From Betaproteobacteria bacterium (GTDB lineage: Bacteria > Pseudomonadota > Gammaproteobacteria > Burkholderiales > Sulfuriferulaceae), in assembly GCA_003455595.1 (NCBI GenBank), contig DMQT01000045.1:413-5824 (forward strand): 5,412 bases of DNA, in the 5' to 3' direction. Below the pieces are notes generated by a model. It did not search any database and was not told where the DNA came from. It was given only the letters and a program-made list of their open reading frames with translations. The stretch's first letter is position 1; each line of letters starts with the position of its first letter. Below, piece by piece: positions 1 to 4,206 of this stretch. Position numbers and translations under genes: made by a program.

Positions 1-277
1 GCGCGCAGCCGATCGAGCCGAGCACAAAGACGGCGATGGCGGCGCGGAACACGGTGCGGGCGCCGAAGCGGTCGGCCATCCAGCCGCTGACCGGGATACA
101 CACGGCGAGACTGAGGATGTAACTGGTGACGACCGCTTTCAGACTCAGCGGCGTCACCTGCAAACTCGCGGCCATCGCCGGAATCGCGGTGTTGACGATG
201 GTCGAGTCGAGTTGCTCCATGAACAGCGCCGTGGCGACGACCCAGGGCAGGTAATGCTTGATGGTGGCCGAACTCAT
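1..277 (-). CDS. MFS transporter, DHA2 (EmrB/QacA-like) family, N-terminal part
   Basis: This gene runs off the left edge; only the first 92 codons are present. The start is ATG at 277-275 and the frame stays open to base 2. The protein opens with a short polar stretch and a first membrane helix at about residues 10-39 carrying the LDSTIVNTAIPAM signature (residues 23-35). That is motif D1 of the 14-helix drug:H+ antiporter family, with the membrane Asp at residue 24. A second helix at about 47-64 is followed by the loop GWMADRFGAR (65-74), the MFS motif A between helices 2 and 3, and a third helix begins at about 79. The family exports drugs or other small molecules with proton antiport in the inner membrane; the substrate cannot be told from this fragment. 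No good ribosome binding site precedes the ATG, so the start rests on the motif position. The product class is secure; EmrB versus another DHA2 subgroup is not. Confidence 0.9.
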   Translation of the reverse strand, partial: MSSATIKHYLPWVVATALFMEQLDSTIVNTAIPAMAASLQVTPLSLKAVVTSYILSLAVCIPVSGWMADRFGARTVFRAAIAVFVLGSIGCA

Positions 278-395
278 GGGAGAGGTTATTGTGTAATTGG
301 TGTGGCCGGTAGACCAGACTCGGCAGCGGATGATTCAATCCGGATTAGCAGTCTCGCGCATTCGCAGATTCGGGCAGAAACCTGTTGGAATGTTA

Positions 396-413
396 GACGG
401 CACTCCCGCCGTC
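396..413. repeat. Short hairpin GACGGC/GCCGTC
   Basis: This is a perfect 6-bp inverted repeat with a 6-nt loop (ACTCCC), lying between the MFS gene and the terminator of the DsrE-like gene. No T-run follows on either strand, so it is not a canonical intrinsic terminator. It could be a small transcript structure or chance. Confidence 0.3.
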
Positions 414-423
414 GCTACCGATA

Positions 424-460
424 ACAAAAAGGGTTTTGACGTGACATCGCCAAAACCCTT
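424..460 (-). terminator. Rho-independent terminator of the DsrE-like gene
   Basis: AAGGGTTTTG (429-438) and CAAAACCCTT (451-460) form a perfect 10-bp stem with a 12-nt loop. Read on the minus strand the stem runs into a T-tract (plus-strand A-run 426-430), giving a classic intrinsic terminator. It starts 34 nt past the stop codon of the DsrE-like gene and insulates the divergently named but co-directional MFS gene from it. On the plus strand the stem is followed by GATTTAAAG, so it would be weak in that direction. Confidence 0.85.
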
Positions 461-473
461 GATTTAAAGCCAT

Positions 474-489
474 AGCAGCAACTGCTGCT
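474..489. repeat. Small hairpin just after the DsrE-like stop
   Basis: AGCAGC (474-479) and GCTGCT (484-489) pair around a 4-nt loop, 5 nt beyond the stop codon of the DsrE-like gene. It has no T-tract of its own; the real terminator is the longer stem downstream. It may protect the transcript end or be chance. Confidence 0.3.
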
Positions 490-494
490 GTTTC

Positions 495-1019
495 TTATGG
501 CTGAATCTGCACATACCCTTCTTGAGTCAACTGGATAAGGCGACCGATCGCACCGGTATTTACTTTTACGCCAGGCAGCAGGTCTTTATTGGTCCAGTTA
601 TTCCCCTTCATGGACACCGCGCATTCTTCGATCTGTATACCGGATGCGATCAACCCCTCGACCAAACCCTTATATGGATTACCGGTGGTAACCTTACGAT
701 TGGCATTGTAAGCCTGGTCATTGAGTGTCATGTAGGCTGCTGGTCCGTGGAATATCCCAATGATTTTTCCGGACGTTTTGTCCGCTTTCATTTTCTTGTT
801 GAGCAACTCCATGTACTTCATGCCAATAGGCAAATCACCGTTGAGGGCAACGTGATCCATGTTGAATACCACGTTTGCTGCTTTCAGCGTAACGGGTACA
901 TCGATAGATATCTGACCTTCAGCACCAGCAGGTTTCACATCAGCCGCTACCGCCTGTATGGATAAACAAACGCTCGTAATCATAATGCCGCGCACCAGAT
1001 AGTTCAGGATTTTATTCAT
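495..1019 (-). CDS. Periplasmic DsrE/DsrF-like family protein
   Basis: This 174-aa protein has a Sec-type signal peptide: basic start with K3 and R10, a hydrophobic core at about 11-22, and a likely cut after AVA near residue 25. The mature part matches the DsrE/F-like fold of small proteins related to intracellular sulfur-transfer enzymes. It has a beta strand with FNMDHVALNG (52-61), an IIGIFHGPAAYMTLND stretch (86-101), and a conserved late segment IQIEECAVSMKG (128-139) with the only mature cysteine, Cys133. It ends in GAIGRLIQLTQEGYVQIQP, typical of the exported branch of the family. In cytoplasmic DsrE relatives the equivalent cysteine carries sulfur as a persulfide; here the role is unknown, but a periplasmic sulfur or thiol function is a fair inference. 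The start is supported by GGTGA at 1027-1031, 7 nt upstream of the ATG. The gene looks monocistronic, with its own terminator. The plus-strand ORF through it is a shadow. Confidence 0.88.
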   Translation of the reverse strand: MNKILNYLVRGIMITSVCLSIQAVAADVKPAGAEGQISIDVPVTLKAANVVFNMDHVALNGDLPIGMKYMELLNKKMKADKTSGKIIGIFHGPAAYMTLNDQAYNANRKVTTGNPYKGLVEGLIASGIQIEECAVSMKGNNWTNKDLLPGVKVNTGAIGRLIQLTQEGYVQIQP

Positions 1020-1026
1020 TTGAGAA

Positions 1027-1031
1027 TCACC
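1027..1031 (-). promoter_or_regulatory. Ribosome binding site of the DsrE-like gene
   Basis: On the minus strand GGTGA lies 7 nt before the ATG at 1019 and matches the anti-Shine-Dalgarno end of 16S rRNA. It supports this start over any internal Met. Confidence 0.6.
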
Positions 1032-1113
1032 ATTTCATAGTTGAGATTGAGCTATTGCCAAAGTAGCAGGATGTACTTGGATGGTTATGGCCACAGGCGC
1101 CAGCTTGATACAG

Positions 1114-1133
1114 GCTCAAGCGGATATTTGAGC
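1114..1133. repeat. Inverted repeat GCTCAA-N8-TTGAGC upstream of the DsrE-like gene
   Basis: This is a perfect 6-bp inverted repeat with an 8-nt centre, about 95-115 bp upstream of the DsrE-like start and about 50 bp before the 63-aa plus-strand ORF. Its size and spacing would suit a dimeric regulator binding between the two divergent genes, but nothing else supports this; a small RNA hairpin or chance is equally possible. Confidence 0.25.
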
Positions 1134-1181
1134 TTGGTGGGGCAAATTAGTTCATTGATAATCGCCCCATTTTAGAGGGCG

Positions 1182-1373
1182 TTGAAAGTTGAGGCTAAAG
1201 CGCCTTGGCCAACGGACCATGCACTGTCCCGTCTCCATGCGCAGGTTCAGTCCCAAATCACGGTAAATGCGGTAGCAGGTTTCGCTGCGGCCCAATACGC
1301 CAAACAATGTGTGGATGAATATCTGCTTTCCAGCAAAGCGCTGTTGATGTTCACGAAACCTGACAACAGCTAA
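1182..1373 (+). CDS. Small protein of unknown function (63 aa)
   Basis: I do not recognise this family. The ORF opens with TTG at 1182, since an in-frame stop at 1173-1175 prevents a longer reading; no ATG occurs before residue 56. The only purine-rich sequence, GAGGG at 1175-1179, is too close (2 nt) to be a good ribosome site, so the true start is uncertain. Codon choice is nevertheless gene-like, with a varied set of common codons. The product is mostly helical in character: a polar N-terminus, an Ala-rich middle (AVAGFAAAQYAKQCVDEY, 30-47), and a more hydrophobic KALLMF (52-57). It has no signal peptide or clear membrane segment. It diverges from the DsrE-like gene and converges on the Ser-rich gene. 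It could be a real small gene or the surviving 3' part of a longer one. Confidence 0.4.
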   Translation: MKVEAKAPWPTDHALSRLHAQVQSQITVNAVAGFAAAQYAKQCVDEYLLSSKALLMFTKPDNS

Positions 1374-1389
1374 TTCGGATTTGACCTCG

Positions 1390-1416
1390 AAAAAAAGCCA
1401 CGGATTTCTCCGTGGC
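1390..1416 (-). terminator. Rho-independent terminator with GAAA loop
   Basis: GCCACGGA (1397-1404) and TCCGTGGC (1409-1416) form a perfect 8-bp stem. On the minus strand the loop is GAAA, a stable tetraloop, and the stem is followed by seven Ts (plus-strand A-run 1390-1396). It is therefore best read as the terminator of the Ser-rich gene, about 125 nt past its stop. On the plus strand only CATTTAG follows, so it would end transcription of the small plus-strand ORF poorly, although the stem may serve both. Confidence 0.8.
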
Positions 1417-1539
1417 CATTTAGTGCCTGCATACCATTCGCGCTAATTCAACCAACCCGCGCAATTACTCACTCATATACTCATTATTTAATCTACACGG
1501 CATGGTACTTGGAACCATTTCATCCTGTGTGGCCCAGCC

Positions 1540-2223
1540 TTAAGCTTGCGTGCTGACCACATTGCCAGTAGGTGTGGCACCCTGGAGATTTTGTGAAAGG
1601 GTCTGCAAAAAACTGGCCAGGGTTACATTGCTGCCGGATGCACCATCTGCTGAGAGCAAATTCTGAAAACTTTGCTGTAACGGGGAGGACGCGGAATCTG
1701 AGGCGGTAGAACCTGTTGCGCTTGAGCTGGATGATGAAATTTGCTGCATGAGATTTTGCAGGCCACTCTCGATTTTGCTTAACCCACCATCGTGATGTCC
1801 TCCATGGTGTCGGCTTGCGGAAGTACCCGACACAGCCGACGCGGCACCACTGCCGTCACTATCCCCATCGCTGTCAGTACCACTGTGAGTGGATGTGGTT
1901 TGCCCGCTACCCTGGGATTGCAGGGATGCAAACAGGTTTTGCATGAATGCGGCCAATGCCTGTTGCGGGTCTTGTGAGGCAGTACTGCTGGTCGGGTTGG
2001 AGGCAGCATTTGCCGTGGTGCTGGATGACCCCGACGGCACGCCAAGCTGGGACAAAGCCTGGCTGATGGCGGAAGCAAAACGCCCCCCGTTTGCCGATGA
2101 CTTCGAAACGCGGCTCGCATCATTATCGCCATCGCCGTCTGTGCTTTGAGAGGCGACTTGTGAAACACCCGAAAACTGGATATTGGATATAGCAGAATTA
2201 CTGCCGATGTTACTGATGGACAT
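1540..2223 (-). CDS. Ser/Gly/Asp-rich protein of unknown function (227 aa)
   Basis: No named function is known to me. I recall similar anonymous proteins in other proteobacteria ending in a NVVSTxA-like tail, but cannot check this. The protein is dominated by Ser, Ala, Gly, Gln and Thr and lacks Cys, Trp and Tyr. Low-complexity linkers separate short helical blocks: RFASAISQALSQLGV (48-62), DPQQALAAFMQNLFASLQSQ (85-104), LSKIESGLQNLMQQI (148-162) and LASFLQTLSQNLQG (202-215). Two acidic clusters, DGDGDND (29-35) and DSDGDSDG (117-124), resemble calcium-binding DxDxDG loops but lack the helices of a full EF-hand. A His patch, HHGGHH (139-144), could bind metal. There is no Sec signal; the N-terminus (MSISNIGSNSAISN) is Ser/Asn/Ile-rich like substrates of flagellar or type III export, which is inference. 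The start is well supported by AAGGAG 6 nt upstream. The overlapping minus-strand ORF in another frame is a shadow. Confidence 0.85.
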   Translation of the reverse strand: MSISNIGSNSAISNIQFSGVSQVASQSTDGDGDNDASRVSKSSANGGRFASAISQALSQLGVPSGSSSTTANAASNPTSSTASQDPQQALAAFMQNLFASLQSQGSGQTTSTHSGTDSDGDSDGSGAASAVSGTSASRHHGGHHDGGLSKIESGLQNLMQQISSSSSSATGSTASDSASSPLQQSFQNLLSADGASGSNVTLASFLQTLSQNLQGATPTGNVVSTQA

Positions 2224-2229
2224 GTCACT

Positions 2230-2235
2230 CTCCTT
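2230..2235 (-). promoter_or_regulatory. Ribosome binding site of the Ser-rich gene
   Basis: AAGGAG on the minus strand sits 6 nt upstream of the ATG at 2223, an almost ideal Shine-Dalgarno site. It fixes the start and suggests efficient translation. Confidence 0.85.
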
Positions 2236-2257
2236 GTTTGAATTGAAAGTTGTTGCG

Positions 2258-2306
2258 CACAGTCTTGTTAACGAGTTGATGGCGTTATTCTGAATGCCGG
2301 ACTGTG
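2258..2306. repeat. Spaced inverted repeat CACAGTC/GACTGTG upstream of the Ser-rich gene
   Basis: CACAGTC (2258-2264) and GACTGTG (2300-2306) form a perfect 7-bp inverted repeat with 35 nt between the arms, 35-83 bp upstream of the Ser-rich start. It lies where the promoter should be, so it may be a regulator-binding pair or a leader hairpin. I find no convincing -35/-10 pair around it. Confidence 0.25.
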
Positions 2307-2781
2307 TAAAAGTATGTAAAGGTCAGTATGGATTTACGGCGCCATAAAAAATGAAAAATTCATGCTCATCCGCGTGCCAAGAACCAGGCTTGAGGGGGAA
2401 ATGGGTGTGCAGAAAACGGGATCGCAGCATCGCAACGAAAGGATCAGGAATAACAACTGGACTGCCAGCGTTGGGGTGAAGCGGGTTGGGCCCGCGCGGG
2501 GTGAGCCTGGTTAATTCAAGGAGATGCAGCATGAATCCCGGCTAACGATTGAGGCCCTCGCGCGTGTCTTTCATCAGGGTCCGAGCTATAGGCTCAACAT
2601 AACCGGTTGTAGTCTGGCAGTCCTGCACCTTCTCGCATCGCAACTGGAAACCAGCAAAGGATGGTTATGGAAGAATGAAGAAAGAGAAGAAATAATCGTC
2701 AGGTCAGTTGCACTGACGAGGAAGCCCTTGTAGTAAAAGTAAGGACCGCGCGCTTTTGTACAGTCGCAGTTTAACTGCAGG

Positions 2782-2788
2782 GTTGGGC
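2782..2788 (-). other. attC core-like site (GCCCAAC) just after the GFA stop
   Basis: GCCCAAC on the minus strand fits the integron attC R'' consensus RYYYAAC and lies 9 nt past the GFA stop codon, where a cassette's recombination site belongs. Next to it is the palindrome at 2766-2778. I found no GTTRRRY partner at a normal attC distance further along, so if this was an attC its other half is lost or degenerate. Seven-base matches of this kind occur by chance. Confidence 0.3.
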
Positions 2789-2797
2789 GGCATGTGG

Positions 2798-3196
2798 TTA
2801 CTTACCGGGTTGCCACTCTTGATAGAACAGCATGTCCTTATCGTCCTGCAACCACGGAGCGTCATGTGAGCGCCAGATGTGCATAACTGGTTTGGTGTCT
2901 GGGTCATCATCGAGTGTTGCCACGCGCACAATGACGTGTGGCTGTACGGGGCGCTCAGCCATGAGGTGAGAGCCACAAACGGAACAGAAATGCCTGAACT
3001 TTCCTGGCGATGACTCAAAGGCCGCCAGTTGTTCTTTACCTTTGACCCAGCGAAAATGCTCCCGCATAACACCAGCGTTCGACGCAAATGCGGCTGCATG
3101 CGCTTTGCGACAAGTATGGCAATGGCAATGACTGATCGGCATGTCCAATTGATCGACTTCGTACTCAACAGCACCACACAAGCAACTGCCCTTCAT
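2798..3196 (-). CDS. GFA-family zinc protein (glutathione-dependent formaldehyde-activating enzyme-like)
   Basis: This 132-aa protein carries the full cysteine set of the GFA family: Cys5 and Cys7 in GSCLCGAVEYEV, Cys24, Cys26 and Cys29 in SHCHCHTCRKAH, and Cys71 and Cys74 in CSVCGSHL. In the founding enzyme these ligate zinc and the protein helps form S-hydroxymethylglutathione. Most members have no proven reaction, so the enzymatic name should be read as a family label. The length is normal and there is no signal peptide, so it should be cytoplasmic. The ATG at 3196 is preceded by GAGGTGA (3201-3207), 4 nt upstream, a strong ribosome site. No formaldehyde or glutathione pathway gene adjoins it; instead it stands alone with attC-core-like sites close to both ends, and GFA genes are known as frequent cargo of integron cassettes. 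The two other-frame ORFs across it are shadows. Confidence 0.92.
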   Translation of the reverse strand: MKGSCLCGAVEYEVDQLDMPISHCHCHTCRKAHAAAFASNAGVMREHFRWVKGKEQLAAFESSPGKFRHFCSVCGSHLMAERPVQPHVIVRVATLDDDPDTKPVMHIWRSHDAPWLQDDKDMLFYQEWQPGK

Positions 3197-3200
3197 ATTT

Positions 3201-3207
3201 TCACCTC
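3201..3207 (-). promoter_or_regulatory. Ribosome binding site of the GFA-family gene
   Basis: GAGGTGA on the minus strand, 4 nt before the ATG at 3196, is a strong Shine-Dalgarno match and settles the start. Confidence 0.8.
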
Positions 3208-3232
3208 ATGTAGAGCCACACTGCCTGATGAC

Positions 3233-3301
3233 GTCCAACGCTCAAGATGAGCCGCAGGCACCGGCTTGCCGGTGCCTGTCGGATCGACCGGGAAGTTAGG
3301 C
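3233..3301 (-). other. Candidate integron attC site (69 bp)
   Basis: On the minus strand this begins with GCCTAAC (3301-3295), fitting R'' RYYYAAC, and ends with GTTGGAC (3239-3233), fitting R' GTTRRRY. Between them is a perfect 11-bp stem, CAGGCACCGGC/GCCGGTGCCTG, around a 2-nt loop (3255-3278). Outside that, GATCCG and CGGCTC pair with one mismatch and one unpaired A, then come two unpaired stretches of equal length (9 nt each), then the core arms, which pair with one mismatch and one wobble. This ordering of paired core, unpaired spacer, paired box with an extrahelical base and terminal stem, and the 69-nt total, agree with attC architecture, though the 9-nt spacers are longer than usual. 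It lies between the lipoprotein and GFA genes, 37 nt before the latter's ATG. The alternative is a plain intergenic hairpin. Confidence 0.42.
3255..3278. repeat. Perfect GC-rich hairpin
   Basis: This is an 11-bp perfect inverted repeat (arms CAGGCACCGGC and GCCGGTGCCTG) with a 2-nt loop, the longest perfect stem I found in the window. No T-tract follows on either strand, so it is not a standard terminator. It forms the tip of the candidate attC. Confidence 0.85.
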
Positions 3302-3382
3302 GCCGAACTCGTTGAGCCACGGCTGGCCTTGGCCGAATTTGGAAATTGACGCTGGGCAGTCATTGGTCGAGTGGGCCTTCAA

Positions 3383-3968
3383 CTATTGTCGCTTCGGCAG
3401 TTCAGTATTGACCGACGGGAAGCGATAGTAAATGGTATCTGACCGAAAGCGGAAGGGAATGACGAGCGCGATCCCAGTTCTGAGGTAACTGCTTCTGACA
3501 ATCAAGGATCCGTCAACCGCGACATACAGATTGGCTGCATCGCTTCCGACACCGAATCCCACTGGGGCCGCACCGAATCCGCCATCATGGATATAGGTCA
3601 GCATCCCCCATGCACAGGTGCCAAGCTTTTTCTTTGGAGCATCCCACTTTTCACCCGAAGTTGTTGTCAGGTTCAGTGTGCGGATATCTGCCAGATTTCT
3701 CGAGACCGATTTGGCATCGACCGAGATCCTGAGCGCATCTGCGTCATGGAACAGATCGCCAAGCTTAAAGACGTCGCGCGAAAGGACAGCTGCGGCTTCC
3801 GAGCCCTTGGCTGGGTTGTAGCTTATGCCGCGATTCGAATAAACGTTTGCAAAATCGGGACATGGACCGCTTGAACCGGAAATCTTCGGGAAGGACTTGG
3901 GTAGTCGGATTCCGTATCTACCGGTGGTGAAGCACAGCCTGCGAGTGCGATTACCAACACGAAAACAT
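3383..3968 (-). pseudogene. Putative lipoprotein gene with two apparent -1 frameshifts
   Basis: The N-terminal signal and the protein body lie in different frames. One frame reads HVFVLVIALAGCASPPVDT with a clear lipobox, LAGC, its Cys codon at 3934-3936. The body, from about 3899 down to the stop at 3383, has a long domain ending AVDGSLIVRSSYLRTG followed by a YYRF motif near the end, a pattern I associate with small proteobacterial lipoproteins of unknown role. Two single-base additions would join them: one T in the T4 run at 3962-3965, putting the ATG at 3968 in frame (MFFVLVIALAGC), and one C in the C3 run at 3899-3901 (DYPKSFPK). The restored protein would be 195 aa. AGGA lies 7 nt before that ATG. 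An upstream ATG could instead supply the basic N-terminus that MFFVL lacks. Both lesions are in short homopolymers, so read errors and real decay are both possible. The 223-aa open frame starting at 4054 is probably not the native protein. Confidence 0.6.
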
Positions 3969-4055
3969 GGTGACATCCTAGGCGTGATACACATGACCAA
4001 GCACTCGACCGACCACGCCGACCTTCCTTCCCTGATTGGTTCAGGCCTGCCCACT

Positions 4056-4062
4056 GTTCAAC
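4056..4062 (-). other. attC core-like site (GTTGAAC) before the lipoprotein gene
   Basis: GTTGAAC on the minus strand fits the R' consensus GTTRRRY and lies about 88 nt before the lipoprotein ATG, where the left boundary of a preceding cassette would fall. I see no matching R'' or paired stem upstream at attC distance, so this is weak and may be chance. Confidence 0.15.
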
Positions 4063-4110
4063 ATCTTGTTCCATTATGCGTCCCAGAAATGAATGACCCT
4101 AGCGGCTCGC

Positions 4111-4157
4111 CTGTTTCACCCAGTTTGCTTGAAACAGTACGTGACAGGCTACTGTTT
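4111..4157. repeat. Two overlapping, mutually exclusive hairpins after the SPFH gene
   Basis: CTGTTTCA (4111-4118) pairs with TGAAACAG (4130-4137), 11-nt loop. AAACAGTA (4132-4139) pairs with TACTGTTT (4150-4157), 10-nt loop. The central AAACAG is shared, so only one stem can form at a time. The block starts about 50 nt past the SPFH stop and precedes the lipoprotein gene. It may act as the 3' end or terminator of the NfeD-SPFH transcript, although the T-tract is short, or as an attenuator-like switch for the lipoprotein gene. Confidence 0.55.
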
Positions 4158-4206
4158 AAAGATTGAGTTCAGTTGGCAATAGCGCGTAAGCCCATCACAG
4201 CTGCGA

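Larger units (their letters stand above)
2236..2797. other. Long stretch without a convincing gene
   Basis: This stretch separates the Ser-rich gene from the GFA-family gene. It contains two short overlapping ORFs: minus 2323-2532 (69 aa) and plus 2524-2733 (69 aa). Neither resembles a family I know. The plus ORF has AAGGAG at 2518-2523 touching its ATG, too close to work; the same site is well placed (7 nt) for a second ATG at 2531, which opens only a four-codon frame, MNPG-stop. The plus ORF uses several rare Arg and Ile codons (AGG, AGA, ATA), so it may be decayed or chance. The minus ORF has no clear ribosome site. There is a GC-rich palindromic patch at 2490-2500 and a palindrome GCAGTTTAACTGC at 2766-2778 next to an attC-core-like GTTGGGC. 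The most likely reading is a relic of older cassette or mobile DNA, but I see no recognisable transposase, integrase or RNA gene. Confidence 0.5.

Noticed and set aside
392..398. GTTAGAC, an attC-core-like heptamer near the MFS gene
   Set aside because: It has no paired partner or cassette-like gene beside it. Such heptamers are expected several times by chance in a window this size.
522..965. 147-aa plus-strand ORF
   Set aside because: It lies entirely antisense to the DsrE-like gene, which has a signal peptide, family motifs, a ribosome site and a terminator. The product resembles nothing I know.
1034..1061. Promoter-like pair TTGGCA (1061-1056) and TATGAA (1039-1034) on the minus strand, 16-nt spacing, upstream of the DsrE-like gene
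   Set aside because: Transcription would begin at about 1027, cutting into the GGTGA ribosome site. The match may be chance and the spacing to the start makes it unlikely.
1779..2228. 149-aa minus-strand ORF overlapping the Ser-rich gene in another frame
   Set aside because: Its composition is rich in Arg, Pro and Cys, as expected from a frame-shifted reading of Ser/Gly-rich codons. The AAGGAG site is spaced for the ATG at 2223, not for this start.
2704..3177. 157-aa minus-strand ORF overlapping the GFA gene
   Set aside because: It is an out-of-frame shadow. The GFA frame has all seven family cysteines and the ribosome site.
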